A stretch of 64,000 bases of DNA from Pseudomonadota bacterium (lineage in GTDB: Bacteria; Pseudomonadota; Gammaproteobacteria; Steroidobacterales; Steroidobacteraceae): NCBI GenBank assembly GCA_018241505.1, contig JAFEDS010000020.1:1-64000 (forward strand), in the 5' to 3' direction. The translations under genes and the position numbers were made by a program. This document shows, in pieces, positions 8,769 through 17,929 of this stretch. Within the stretch, counting starts at the first letter, position 1. Every line of letters starts with the position of its first letter. The notes under the pieces are model-generated. The model was given only the letters and a program-made list of their open reading frames with translations. It was not told the origin of the DNA and made no database searches.

Positions 8769-9218
8769 ATGGACATCATTCTTCTCCAGAAAGTCGCCAA
8801 CCTGGGCAACATTGGCGATCGCGTCAAAGTGAAGTCGGGCTTCGGGCGTAACTACCTGCTGCCGTCGGGCAAGGCCACGCTGGCCACGCCGGACAACATC
8901 AAGCGCTTCGAGGCGCGTCGTGCGGAGCTCGAGAAGGCCGCTCACGAGCACCTGTCATCCGCTGAGCAGCGCGCCGCGCAGCTCAAAGAGTTCAAGCTCG
9001 TCATCCCGTCGAAGGCGGGCACTGAAGGCAAGCTCTTCGGCTCCATCGGCACGGCTGACATCGCGGAAGCCGCGACGAAGGCGGGTATCAAGATCGAGCG
9101 CAGCGAGGTTCGTCTCCCGAACGGAGCGTTGCGAACGATCGGTGACCACTCGGTCGTTCTCCACCTGCACGCGGACATCGATGTGCCGCTGGCAGTGACG
9201 ATCGTCGCCGAAGAATAA
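8769..9218 (+). CDS. rplI: 50S ribosomal protein L9
   Basis: Elongated protein at the base of the L1 stalk, involved in frame maintenance. MDIILLQKVANLGNIGDRVK begins the N-terminal domain, with the expected GFGRNYLLP segment. A long connecting helix (RFEARRAELEKAAHEHL) and a C-terminal domain ending VTIVAEE follow. The length of 149 residues is standard. The reading frame is open further upstream to 8703, but the family start is the ATG at 8769, ten bases after the rpsR stop. Confidence 0.96.
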   Translation: MDIILLQKVANLGNIGDRVKVKSGFGRNYLLPSGKATLATPDNIKRFEARRAELEKAAHEHLSSAEQRAAQLKEFKLVIPSKAGTEGKLFGSIGTADIAEAATKAGIKIERSEVRLPNGALRTIGDHSVVLHLHADIDVPLAVTIVAEE

Positions 9219-9230
9219 GTCGACACAGCG

Positions 9231-10640
9231 GTGGCCGGTCCCACCAAAGTGCGCCGTGAATCCGCCACGTTGTCGTTGGCGGATGCGCCGCAGCCACCGC
9301 ACTCCGTTGAAGCAGAGCAGGCCGTCCTGGGCGGCCTGCTTCTCGATGCGGCCGCTTGGGATAACGTCGCCGACGTTATCGTCGCCGAAGACTTCTATCG
9401 CGCCGATCACAAGCTGATTTTTCAGGCCATCGCGGCCCTGGCGACCACTTCCAAGCCCAGCGACGTCGTCACTGTTGTCGGTGAGTTGGAACGGCGCTCC
9501 GAGCTCGACCAGGCGGGCGGCTTGGGGTACCTCGGCTCACTGGCGCGCGATACCCCCACCGCCGCGAACGTTCGTGCCTACGCGGATATTGTCCGCGAAC
9601 GCTCTACTCTGCGGGCGCTCGTGACGGCGGGCACCGAGATAGCCTCGGCTGTTTTCAACAACGATGGCGAGACGGCTCGGGAGCTTGTCGACAAGGCCGA
9701 GCAGAAGGTCTTTGAAATTGCGGAATCCGGCTTTCGCGGCAAGCAGGGAGCCCAGGCAGTGCGCGGGTTGTTGCCCGGTGTCATCGATCAGATCGACGAG
9801 GCCTTCGCCAATCCTGACAGTCTGCGTGGCCTGCCAACAGGATTCGCCGATTTCGACAAAATGACCGGCGGTCTGCGACCGGGCGATCTCGTGATTGTCG
9901 CCGGCCGTCCATCCATGGGAAAGACAACACTCGCGGTCAACATGGCCGAGTACGCCGCGCTGCATGCTCGTGACAAGCCCGCGTCGGTGGCTATTTTCAG
10001 CATGGAAATGCCTTCCGAGCAATTGATTACCCGTATGTTGTCTTCAATCGGCGGCGTGCCGCTGCAAAACTTGCGCAGCGGCCGCATCAGCGACGACGAC
10101 TGGGTACGCATCACCAGCGCAACGAGTCAGTTGTCGGAAGCAAAAATCTTCATTGACGAAACGCCTGCTCTGTCCCCGACGGAGTTGCGCGCGCGCGCGC
10201 GCCGCGTGAAGCGCGAGCACGGGCTCGATCTGATCGTGGTCGACTACCTGCAGCTCATGCAGGTGCCGGGTAACAAAGAGAATCGCGCCACGGAGATCGC
10301 TGAAATCTCCCGCGGACTCAAGGTGCTCGCGAAAGAGTTGACTTGTCCCGTGATCGCGCTTTCACAGTTGAATCGAGGTGTCGAGCAGCGCGAAAACAAG
10401 AAACCGGTTATGTCAGACCTGCGCGAATCGGGCAGCATCGAACAAGATGCGGACATGATCCTGCTCATCTACCGCGAAGAAGTGTACGACCGCCAGACCA
10501 CCAAGAAAGGCATCGCCGAAATCGACCTCGTCAAACACCGCAACGGCGAGATCGGTACTTTCGTTCTGACTTTCCAAGGTCAATTTACCCGCTTCGCGAA
10601 CTATGTTCCCGATGCCTACGGTGATGGAGTCCTGAGATGA
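9231..10640 (+). CDS. dnaB: replicative DNA helicase DnaB
   Basis: Hexameric 5'-3' helicase that unwinds DNA ahead of the replisome. The N-terminal primase-interacting domain begins at PPHSVEAEQAVLGGLLLDA. The RecA-like domain has a Walker A AGRPSMGKTTLAVN and a Walker B IVVDYLQLM, followed by LSQLNRGVEQR and SDLRESGSIEQDADMI. At 469 residues it is the usual length with no intein. The start is GTG, 12 bases after rplI. The stop overlaps the alr start by 4 bases (ATGA). Confidence 0.97.
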   Translation: MAGPTKVRRESATLSLADAPQPPHSVEAEQAVLGGLLLDAAAWDNVADVIVAEDFYRADHKLIFQAIAALATTSKPSDVVTVVGELERRSELDQAGGLGYLGSLARDTPTAANVRAYADIVRERSTLRALVTAGTEIASAVFNNDGETARELVDKAEQKVFEIAESGFRGKQGAQAVRGLLPGVIDQIDEAFANPDSLRGLPTGFADFDKMTGGLRPGDLVIVAGRPSMGKTTLAVNMAEYAALHARDKPASVAIFSMEMPSEQLITRMLSSIGGVPLQNLRSGRISDDDWVRITSATSQLSEAKIFIDETPALSPTELRARARRVKREHGLDLIVVDYLQLMQVPGNKENRATEIAEISRGLKVLAKELTCPVIALSQLNRGVEQRENKKPVMSDLRESGSIEQDADMILLIYREEVYDRQTTKKGIAEIDLVKHRNGEIGTFVLTFQGQFTRFANYVPDAYGDGVLR

Positions 10641-11713
10641 ACCGGCTCATCAGAGCCGTCATCGACACACGTGCCCTGCGGCACAACCTGCAGACGATCC
10701 GCGCGCGAGCGCGCGGTGCGAGAGTCATGGCGGTCGTCAAGGCCAACGCCTACGGGCACGGTCTCGTGCCAACAGCGCTGGCGCTCGCGCAGGCCGATGC
10801 ATTCGCGGTTGCAAGGTTGGAGGAGGGGCTCGTGTTGCGGGCGGCCGGCATCACTCAGCCCATAGTGTTGTTGGAGGGCGTGTTTGCCGCCGAACACCTG
10901 TTGGAAGCGGCGCGCCACGGTTTCGATCTCGTCGTCCACGATCCACTGCAGATCGAGCTTCTGGAGGAGTACTCCGGCGCGGCACGTTTCATTGTCTGGA
11001 TCAAGATCGACACCGGCATGAACCGGCTCGGTTTCCGCCCGGAGGACTTTCCGGCGGCGCTGGAGCGCATCCAACGCATGCGCCCGCCGGCGCTGGAAGT
11101 CAGGCTGCTCACTCACCTGGCGCGGGCCGACGAAAGCGACGACCAGATGACACAACGCCAACTCGCGCTGTTCCAACAGTCCACCAAGGGACTCGACTAC
11201 GCGCGCAGCATTGCCAACACGGCGGGCCTCTTCGGCAACGTGGAGCTCGGATGTGACTGGGTGAGACCCGGTCTTGCGCTCTATGGCGCCTCGCCGTTCG
11301 AAGACAAGACGGCGGCAGAGTTGGGACTGCAGCCTGTGATGAGCCTCGAGACCTCCGTCATCGCGACCCGCAAGGTCAAGAAAAACGAGACAGTGGGCTA
11401 CGGCGGAACGTGGAAGGCCTCGCACGACTCAACGATTGCCATCGTTGCGGCGGGCTATGGTGATGGCATCTCTCGCGGCCTGGCGGGTGGCACCCCGGTA
11501 CTGATCAACGGCGAACGCGCGCCTTTGGTGGGGCGCGTCTCCATGGACATGATTGCCGTCGATGTAACGAAGCTATCCCGCGTACGTGTCGGTACGCCGG
11601 TGGTATTGTGGGGAGTTGGGCTACCGGTGGAAGAGGTTGCCCGTTACGCAGCAACCATCCCTTACGAACTGCTATGTGGCGTCAGCCAGCGCGTGCCGCT
11701 GGAGCTCCGTTAG
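10637..11713 (+). CDS. alr: alanine racemase
   Basis: PLP enzyme interconverting L- and D-alanine for peptidoglycan. The PLP lysine is in AVVKANAYGHG near residue 35. The catalytic tyrosine lies in the C-terminal beta domain, with the sequence KKNETVGYGGTW and PLVGRVSMDMIAVDV. At 358 residues it is full length. It is coupled to dnaB through an ATGA overlap, an order seen in many gammaproteobacteria. It converges with the FHA gene, leaving 15 bases. Confidence 0.95.
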   Translation: MNRLIRAVIDTRALRHNLQTIRARARGARVMAVVKANAYGHGLVPTALALAQADAFAVARLEEGLVLRAAGITQPIVLLEGVFAAEHLLEAARHGFDLVVHDPLQIELLEEYSGAARFIVWIKIDTGMNRLGFRPEDFPAALERIQRMRPPALEVRLLTHLARADESDDQMTQRQLALFQQSTKGLDYARSIANTAGLFGNVELGCDWVRPGLALYGASPFEDKTAAELGLQPVMSLETSVIATRKVKKNETVGYGGTWKASHDSTIAIVAAGYGDGISRGLAGGTPVLINGERAPLVGRVSMDMIAVDVTKLSRVRVGTPVVLWGVGLPVEEVARYAATIPYELLCGVSQRVPLELR

Positions 11714-11728
11714 CCGCGCCAACCGCGT

Positions 11729-12448
11729 CTAACTGACGAAGAACCCCATCTTCACCCCCGCGAGCTGAATGACATCATTGTCAGCCAGCCGCGTCGCCTG
11801 TGCCCCAATGGCCGTGCCATTGAGCAGCGGGAAGTCGTCAGCCTTGCCGCTGTCGACGTGAACAATGAAATAGCCTTCCGCGCGGCGCGTGATCGCTGCC
11901 ACCTGCACACCCGGACGTCCGAGCGTGGTCAGAGCCTTGCTGAGCTCGAGTTCCCGGCCCGCGAACGCGCCGGACAGCACCTGCAATTTCGCCTTCTTCA
12001 ATGCGGCGGCGGAGGCGGCATCATTCAGAGCGCGACTCTTGCCCGTGGCCGAGATGGAAGGCGAGACTTTTTCGGCGGCCTCACTGGCGGCCCGGACCTT
12101 CTCGACCGGCCGCGACGACGGCTGAATCACCATCGTCTTCTCGAACTCATCCTGTGCTTCGTCATCCTCAACAAAGCGGAGCTGATGGTGCCCCACCGTC
12201 ACCACATCCCCATGCTGCAACGCATGCTTTTTGATCAGCTTGCCGTTGACATAGGTGCCGTTGGTGCTGTTCAGATCCTCCAGAAACGAGTCATTGAGGA
12301 TGTTGATAATCAGCGAGTGGTGACCGCTGACGGCGGCATTGTCGATGCGGATGTCATTGTCAGGGAGGCGGCCAATCGTGTACCGCTCCTTGTTCATGTT
12401 GTATTCCGCCATCACCTGGCCATCCAGGCTCAAGACCAACCTTGCCAT
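11729..12448 (-). CDS. FHA-domain protein
   Basis: A 239-residue cytoplasmic protein. The N-terminal forkhead-associated domain binds phosphothreonine: ERYTIGRLPDNDIRID, then VSGHHSLI and STNGTYVNGKLI. A middle region, roughly residues 100-160, is rich in Glu/Lys/Ala. The C-terminal part looks like a second, divergent FHA-like fold (LTTLGRPGVQVAAITRRAEG, then FPLLNGTAIG and NDVIQLAGVKMGFFV). I chose the ATG at 12448 because the FHA fold begins at MARLVLSL; the open frame extends to 12568 but overlaps the phosphatase gene. It follows the PP2C phosphatase gene by 13 bases. This suggests a Ser/Thr phosphorylation module, though no kinase is adjacent. Confidence 0.88.
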   Translation of the reverse strand: MARLVLSLDGQVMAEYNMNKERYTIGRLPDNDIRIDNAAVSGHHSLIINILNDSFLEDLNSTNGTYVNGKLIKKHALQHGDVVTVGHHQLRFVEDDEAQDEFEKTMVIQPSSRPVEKVRAASEAAEKVSPSISATGKSRALNDAASAAALKKAKLQVLSGAFAGRELELSKALTTLGRPGVQVAAITRRAEGYFIVHVDSGKADDFPLLNGTAIGAQATRLADNDVIQLAGVKMGFFVS

Positions 12449-12461
12449 GTGCGTGCCTCTG

Positions 12462-13286
12462 TCAGCCAAACCAGCCGAGGATCTTGTCGAAAATCCGCGT
12501 TTTCGCCGGGAATGCGTCCAGCACCGTCGCCATGACGACGGAGACGTTATCCCGGCCTCCATTATCATTCGCCAGTTGAATCAACTGCTTGGCGACCGTA
12601 TCCAGATTATCACTAAAGGTGTTTATGGTTAAATGAATATCTTCGTCTTCAACCATATCCGAGAGCCCGTCCGAGCACAGCATGTAGGCATCGCCCTTCT
12701 GGACAACGGACTCCTGGATTTCCACATCGACGTTCGGCTCGACACCCAACGCCCTTGTGACGTAGTTCTTGTTTGCGGCCCGCTGGGCTTCCTCCGCTGA
12801 GTAGAACCCCCGGTCCACGAGCTCCTGCAGCAGCGAGTGGTCCATCGTGACCTGCTCGAGCTTGTCGCTGCGCTGGCGGTACAGCCTGGAATCGCCCACG
12901 TGCGCAATCGTGATTCTGTTGTCAAAAAACAGCGCAGCAACGACCGTGGTGCCCATGCCTTCGCATTGGGGCTGGGTGCGCGCCGTCTGATAAATGATCT
13001 TGTTGGCCCGATGAATGGCATCGCGCAGGATGATGGTGGGCCGGGAGAGCCCGGATTCCCGATCCTGCACGTTCATATCTTCGCGCTCGACCTGCTCACG
13101 GACGAGATTGACGATGGTCTTGACGGCAATGCCGCTCGCGACCTCGCCCGCGTTATAGCCGCCCATGCCGTCCGCCAATACGAGCAGGCCGATGTCAGCA
13201 TCGAACGCAATGGTGTCCTCGTTGTGCTCGCGGACTTTACCGGTATCGGTCAGTCCAACGAAACGCAACCTGCCTTTCAGGCTCAT
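12462..13286 (-). CDS. PP2C-type protein phosphatase (Stp1/PrpC-like)
   Basis: Metal-dependent Ser/Thr phosphatase of 274 residues. Signature motifs are VREHNEDT, VLADGMGGYNAGEVASGIA, ALFFDNRITIAHVGDSRLYR, CSDGLSDMV and NGGRDNVSVVMATV. These supply the aspartates that bind the two metal ions. The start is placed at the ATG at 13286 (MSLKGRLRFVGLTDTGKVRE) because the fold starts there. It is co-transcribed with the FHA gene just downstream. This pairing suggests the phosphatase resets FHA-recognised phosphothreonine signals. Confidence 0.93.
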   Translation of the reverse strand: MSLKGRLRFVGLTDTGKVREHNEDTIAFDADIGLLVLADGMGGYNAGEVASGIAVKTIVNLVREQVEREDMNVQDRESGLSRPTIILRDAIHRANKIIYQTARTQPQCEGMGTTVVAALFFDNRITIAHVGDSRLYRQRSDKLEQVTMDHSLLQELVDRGFYSAEEAQRAANKNYVTRALGVEPNVDVEIQESVVQKGDAYMLCSDGLSDMVEDEDIHLTINTFSDNLDTVAKQLIQLANDNGGRDNVSVVMATVLDAFPAKTRIFDKILGWFG

Positions 13287-13466
13287 GCTGCGCCCTGACC
13301 TCCATACGGCCCCCAAACTGTGATACGTGTCACTTTCCAGCCCCCGGTTCGAGCCGGCATACGCTAGCATTGGTCGCGTTGCAGTGCAGGCGACCGGTCA
13401 CAAACTCGTCATTTCCGTGATCGGGCATGGGCGCGCATCCTAACCAGTTGAAACCAGAGCGGATAG

Positions 13467-14834
13467 ATGGCACGTAGCAGTCCGGTCTTCATTTGTAACT
13501 CGTGTCACGGCGAGACCCTGAAATGGCAGGGCCAATGTCCCCTGTGCGGCGAGTGGAATACCCTGGAACAGCGTGCGGCCCCCGTCGGCCGGGCGGCCCG
13601 CAAGGGCGCCCAGGGCGTCCCGACTTCCAACCCCATGCCGCGCCGGCTGGACATAGCCCAGCAGGCGGGTAAGCGGCTCGCAACGGGCCACGATGAGCTC
13701 GACCGGGTCATGGGTGGCGGCATCGTACCCGGATCGGTGACCTTGTTGGGAGGAGATCCGGGCATCGGTAAGTCGACACTGCTCCTGCAGGTTGCCGCGC
13801 ACGTCGCCGCAACCAACGGCGTGCTGTATGCAAGCGGTGAGGAATCCGTAGCCCAGATCGCCGGGCGCGCCCAACGGCTGGGTCTGGAGAGCCCGCTGGA
13901 AGTCGTGGCCGAATCCAATCTGGAAGCGATTGTCGCGCTGGCAGCGGAACGCAAGGGAACGCTGCTGATCGTTGATTCCATCCAGACCGTCGAATCGAAC
14001 ACAGTCGACACCAGTCCCGGCGCGGTGGCGCAATTGCGCGAATGTACTGCAGAGCTCGTGCGTTTTGCCAAGTCCACTGCCACCGCCGTGATCATCATCG
14101 GGCACGTGACCAAGGAAGGCGCGATCGCGGGCCCGCGCATGCTGGAGCACCTGGTCGACACGGTGCTGTATTTCGAGAGCGAGGCGGGCAGCCGTTTTCG
14201 CATCGTGCGTGCCACGAAGAACCGTTTCGGCGCGGTGAACGAGCTGGGATTCTTCGCCATGGCCGAAAGCGGCCTGAAGGAAGTTCGCAACCCGTCGGCC
14301 ATTTTCCTCTCACGTGCAACCGATCCTGCCGCCGGCAGCATAGTTACCGTCACACGCGAAGGCGGCCGCCCCTTGCTGATCGAGTTGCAGGCGTTGGTCG
14401 ACCGGATGCGGTTTGGTGCGCCGCGGCGTGTCGCCCAGGGGCTGGATTCCAACCGCGTCGCCATGTTGCTTGCCGTCATGAACCGACATGCGCAGGTCTC
14501 ACTCCAGGAACACGATGTATTCGTGAATGTCGTTGGCGGAGTCCGCATCAACGAGACCGGTTGGGATCTGCCGGTCGTCGTGGCGTTGGCCTCCAGTCTA
14601 ACTGACAAAATCATACCCAACTCTCTCATCTCGTTTGGCGAGCTTGGATTGACCGGTGAGGTGCGGCCGGTCGCCTACGGCGAAGAGCGCCTGCGTGAGG
14701 CCCAAAAGCAGGGCTTCAGGATTGCAGTCGTTCCTAAGGAGAATGCGCCCCGCAAGCCGCTCGAGGGCCTGCAGGTAATTGCCGTGGGCCGGGTAGGCGA
14801 GGCGTTGGAAGCAGCCTTCAACCGGTCGCAGTGA
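13467..14834 (+). CDS. radA: DNA repair protein RadA
   Basis: RecA-like ATPase that promotes branch migration during recombination. The 455 residues show an N-terminal zinc finger (CNSCHGETLKWQGQCPLCGEW), Walker A GGDPGIGKSTLLLQ, the RadA-specific ATKNRFGAVNELG, and a C-terminal Lon-like domain with VFVNVVGGVRINETGWDLPV. Its last 17 bases overlap the 3' end of the convergent CNNM/CBS gene. Confidence 0.96.
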   Translation: MARSSPVFICNSCHGETLKWQGQCPLCGEWNTLEQRAAPVGRAARKGAQGVPTSNPMPRRLDIAQQAGKRLATGHDELDRVMGGGIVPGSVTLLGGDPGIGKSTLLLQVAAHVAATNGVLYASGEESVAQIAGRAQRLGLESPLEVVAESNLEAIVALAAERKGTLLIVDSIQTVESNTVDTSPGAVAQLRECTAELVRFAKSTATAVIIIGHVTKEGAIAGPRMLEHLVDTVLYFESEAGSRFRIVRATKNRFGAVNELGFFAMAESGLKEVRNPSAIFLSRATDPAAGSIVTVTREGGRPLLIELQALVDRMRFGAPRRVAQGLDSNRVAMLLAVMNRHAQVSLQEHDVFVNVVGGVRINETGWDLPVVVALASSLTDKIIPNSLISFGELGLTGEVRPVAYGEERLREAQKQGFRIAVVPKENAPRKPLEGLQVIAVGRVGEALEAAFNRSQ

Positions 14835-16107
14835 CCTCGTCGGTGGCCGGCGCATGGACGCGGACGGTACGAATGGCGTTGTCGGCGATCTGCAGGACTT
14901 CAAACTGATAGTCCCCGACCTTCAGGGCCGTGCCCGGTTCCGGAATGGTTTCCAGTTGCTCGAGCAACAACCCGTTGATGGTTTTCGGCCCGTCGGTGGG
15001 TAGCTGCCATTGCAACGCCCGGTTGAGAGCGCGGATGGTTGCGCTCGCATTGACAATGTAGACCCCCGGCCGCTCCGGGTGAATGTCCCGGTGAGTAATG
15101 GTTGCCGGATCGGTGGTGAACTCGCCGACGATTTCCTCCAGGATGTCCTCCAACGTAACCAGGCCTTCAATGTCACCGTATTCGTTGACTACGAAGGCGA
15201 GGCGCCGGCGGTTGCGTTGGAACTGCGAAAGCTGGACCGTCAGGGCCGTGCTTTCGGGCACGAAGTAAGGCTCGCGGCTGCTGGCCACTTCAATCAGCTT
15301 CTCGCGCGTCAGTGTGCCGCGCGCCAACTCCTGCGCTACCCGCTTCATGTGCAGGATGCCGAGCAGCTTGTCCAATTCCCCATCGTAGACCGGCAACCGC
15401 GTATGCGGTGTCTGGCGCAACTGATCCAGTATGTCGTCCCAGTTCTCCTGCACATCAATGGCCGAGATTTCCTGGCGCGGGATCATGATGTCGTTCACGG
15501 TCACCTGGCCCAGGTCCAGGATCGACAACAGCATCTGCCGGTGCCGGGCCGGGATGAGCGGACCCGCCTCGGCCACCACGGTCCGCAGTTCCTCGGTGTT
15601 CAGGGACTGGCTGGCGCGGGCTGTCTTGCCAACACCGAAGATTCTCAACAGGCCATACGCAAGCTTGTTGGTGAGCCAGAGGGCAGGACGCGCAACAACC
15701 ACCAGTACCCGGTAGATCCGCGCGGCGCTCAGTGCAACCAGCTCCGGGTAGGTCGCCGCGTAGATCTTCGGAGCCAGCTCGCAGAAGACGATGACGACGA
15801 CCGTTAGAACGAATCCGGTAACGGGGACGGCGTATGGATGACCCGTCCGTTGCGCGAGGATGGTGGCCACGGCGGATGCAAAGACACTGGCGGCCGCCAG
15901 GATGACGAGATTCGCGCCCAGCCAATCATCCGGCTTCTGCAACAGCTCTTCGAGCACTTTGGCGGTCTTCTGCCCCTGCTGAGCCCTGTGCTTCACCCGG
16001 TAGCGGTTGACGGAGAGCATGGCCACTTCCGTGCCGGATGAGAATGCGATGATCACCAGCAGGAAGAGCAGCGCACACAGCAGGCCAATCGACGGGGCAT
16101 CATCCAA
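14818..16107 (-). CDS. CNNM/CBS-domain membrane protein (CorB/YfjD-like)
   Basis: Membrane protein of the CNNM/CorC (HlyC) family, linked to Mg2+ or Co2+ homeostasis. The 429 residues begin with a CNNM transmembrane domain: LLFLLVIIAFSSGTEVAMLS, a second span near residues 62-80, and a third at VTGFVLTVVVIVFCELAPKI. A CBS pair follows (residues about 205-330, with VNDIMIPRQEISAID and FVVNEYGDIEGLVTLEDILE). A C-terminal CorC_HlyC domain lies from about residue 345. The 3' end overlaps radA by 17 bases. The start is divergent from ffh, whose -10 lies 37 bases away. Confidence 0.92.
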   Translation of the reverse strand: MDDAPSIGLLCALLFLLVIIAFSSGTEVAMLSVNRYRVKHRAQQGQKTAKVLEELLQKPDDWLGANLVILAAASVFASAVATILAQRTGHPYAVPVTGFVLTVVVIVFCELAPKIYAATYPELVALSAARIYRVLVVVARPALWLTNKLAYGLLRIFGVGKTARASQSLNTEELRTVVAEAGPLIPARHRQMLLSILDLGQVTVNDIMIPRQEISAIDVQENWDDILDQLRQTPHTRLPVYDGELDKLLGILHMKRVAQELARGTLTREKLIEVASSREPYFVPESTALTVQLSQFQRNRRRLAFVVNEYGDIEGLVTLEDILEEIVGEFTTDPATITHRDIHPERPGVYIVNASATIRALNRALQWQLPTDGPKTINGLLLEQLETIPEPGTALKVGDYQFEVLQIADNAIRTVRVHAPATDEVTATG

Positions 16108-16143
16108 GGCAGCGTTCCTCGATCTGAAGGGATCGAAGCCGGA

Positions 16144-16149
16144 CTATAA
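16144..16149 (+). promoter_or_regulatory. -10 box of the ffh promoter
   Basis: A perfect TATAAT lies 34 bases upstream of the ffh ATG and just outside the divergent CNNM/CBS gene. The -35 position (about 16121, GATCTG) is weak. A -10-dependent sigma70 promoter is likely. Confidence 0.6.
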
Positions 16150-16183
16150 TCGACCTCCGCTCCCCAGGTTCACCGCACCTCTT

Positions 16184-17560
16184 ATGTTCGATAACCTTAC
16201 TGCCCGGCTCACCAAGACCCTGGAAAATCTGCGGGGCCGAGGCCGCATCACCGAAGACAATATCGGGGAAGCCATGCGTGAAGTGCGCGTGGCCCTGCTC
16301 GAGGCGGATGTTGCGCTTCCGGTCATCAAGACCTTCATCGAGTCCGTCAAGACCAAGGCACTGGGTGCCGACGTCGCCTCCAGCCTGACGCCGGGCCAGG
16401 CGTTCATTGGCATCATTCACCAGGAGCTCGTCCAACTGATGGGCGGCCCTCGCGCGGGGATCAACCTCCGGGCGCAACCACCGATCATCGTCCTGTTGGC
16501 GGGTTTGCAGGGTGCCGGTAAGACAACCACCGCCGCCAAATTGGCGCGATGGCTCATCGAACGTGAGAAGAAGCGCGTTCTTTTGGTGAGTACGGACGTG
16601 CGCCGACCTGCCGCAATGTTGCAGCTAGAACGGTTGGCGGCGCAGGTGGGGGCTCAATACTTCGCGGCCAGCGCTTCAGATCCGCCTGCGAGCATTGCGC
16701 GAGCCGCTGTAGACGCTGCGAAACGCGGTGTTTTCGATGTATTGATTGTTGATACGGCGGGCCGTTTGCACGTCGACGAGAGCCTCATGGCCGAGGTTCG
16801 CGAGATTGATTCTGCTGTCGGAGCCGCTGAGCGATTGTTCGTGGTCGACGCCATGGCGGGCCAGGACGCCGTCAATGCCGCACGTGCGTTCGGTGCCGCT
16901 CTGGACCTGACCGGCGTCGTTCTCACCAAGGCAGACGGCGATGCCCGTGGCGGTGGCGCGTTGTCAGTGCGCCAGATTACCGGGAAGCCGATTGTGTTCA
17001 TTGGCGTCGGTGAAAAGACCGAAGCCCTGGAGCCGTTCGACCCCGAGCGTATGGCATCCCGCATCCTCGGCATGGGCGATGTCGTCAGCCTGGTCGAGCA
17101 GGTGCATCGGCAGGTCGATACCCAGGAAGCCGAGCGGCTGGCCAAAAAGGTGGTCAAGGGCAAGGGCTTCGATATGGCCGACCTCAAGAGCCAGCTCGAG
17201 CAGTTGCAGAAAATGGGGGGTGTCGGGGCCCTCATGGACAAGCTGCCCGCCGCGGCCACCCAAAAGGCCGGGGCCATTGATGCCGAGAAGGGCGACCGTG
17301 ACCTGAGGCGCCAGATTGCCATCATCAATTCCATGACCCGCAAAGAACGCCGCAATCCGTCGATCATTGACGGCTCGCGCCGCCGCCGCATTGCCTCGGG
17401 CTCCGGCACCCAGGTCCAGGACGTCAATCGGCTCCTGAAGCAATTCATGGAGATGCAGCGGGTCATGAAGAGCATGAAGGGAGGCAAGCTGCGGCAACTG
17501 ATGGGGGCCTTGAAGGGGGGTATGGGCGGTGGCCCGCCGCCTGGCTTCCCCGGTCGGTAA
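16184..17560 (+). CDS. ffh: signal recognition particle protein Ffh
   Basis: GTPase that binds 4.5S RNA and signal sequences and targets ribosomes to FtsY and SecYEG. The 458 residues contain an N domain (MFDNLTARLTKTLENLRGRG), a G domain with GLQGAGKTTTAAKLA, DVRRPAAMLQLERLA and DTAGRLHVDE, and a Met-rich M domain whose RNA-binding segment reads RRRRIASGSGTQVQDVNRL. The frame is open 59 codons further upstream, but the conserved start and the promoter at 16144 support the ATG at 16184. Confidence 0.97.
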   Translation: MFDNLTARLTKTLENLRGRGRITEDNIGEAMREVRVALLEADVALPVIKTFIESVKTKALGADVASSLTPGQAFIGIIHQELVQLMGGPRAGINLRAQPPIIVLLAGLQGAGKTTTAAKLARWLIEREKKRVLLVSTDVRRPAAMLQLERLAAQVGAQYFAASASDPPASIARAAVDAAKRGVFDVLIVDTAGRLHVDESLMAEVREIDSAVGAAERLFVVDAMAGQDAVNAARAFGAALDLTGVVLTKADGDARGGGALSVRQITGKPIVFIGVGEKTEALEPFDPERMASRILGMGDVVSLVEQVHRQVDTQEAERLAKKVVKGKGFDMADLKSQLEQLQKMGGVGALMDKLPAAATQKAGAIDAEKGDRDLRRQIAIINSMTRKERRNPSIIDGSRRRRIASGSGTQVQDVNRLLKQFMEMQRVMKSMKGGKLRQLMGALKGGMGGGPPPGFPGR

Positions 17561-17674
17561 GCTACTGAAAAGAAAACCCCTCAGGCTCTTTAAAGGGAAA
17601 CAAAACGCACGTAGAATCCGCGCTCTTTTTGGGCCGGGTCCTACCCGGTCTGTACCGAACGAGAGAACTGGATC

Positions 17675-17929
17675 ATGGTAACCATACGCCTGACGCGGCG
17701 CGGGGCGCGCAATCAGCCTTTCTACCACGTGGTAGTGACCGACAGCCGCAAGCGGCAGGGCGGCCTGAGCTTGGAGCATGTGGGCTTTTTCAATCCCATT
17801 GCCCGCAAGAGCGAGCCGAAGCTGAAGCTGGATCTGCCGCGAATTGATTATTGGGTGAGCAAGGGCGCTCAGCAGTCCGATCGGGTGCGCTCACTGGTGG
17901 CTTCCTACCGGAAGCAGGCCACGGCCTGA
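17675..17929 (+). CDS. rpsP: 30S ribosomal protein S16
   Basis: Early-assembly small-subunit protein. [20 protein letters not shown] and the following [18 protein letters not shown] are characteristic. The 84 residues are normal. It is the first gene of rpsP-rimM-trmD-rplS, which couples ribosome maturation with tRNA m1G37 methylation. The 114-base gap after ffh holds a plausible promoter (TAGAAT near 17611) but no clear -35. Confidence 0.96.
   Translation: MVTIRLTRRGARNQPFYHVVVTDSRKRQGGLSLEHVGFFNPIARKSEPKLKLDLPRIDYWVSKGAQQSDRVRSLVASYRKQATA

Noticed and set aside
13505-14629. 374-residue minus-strand frame inside radA
   Set aside because: Ser/Arg-rich mirror of radA codons; radA itself is fully conserved.
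17561-17674. Possible terminator after ffh
   Set aside because: CCCT and AGGG blocks near 17577-17597 could pair, but the loop is long and no T-run follows.
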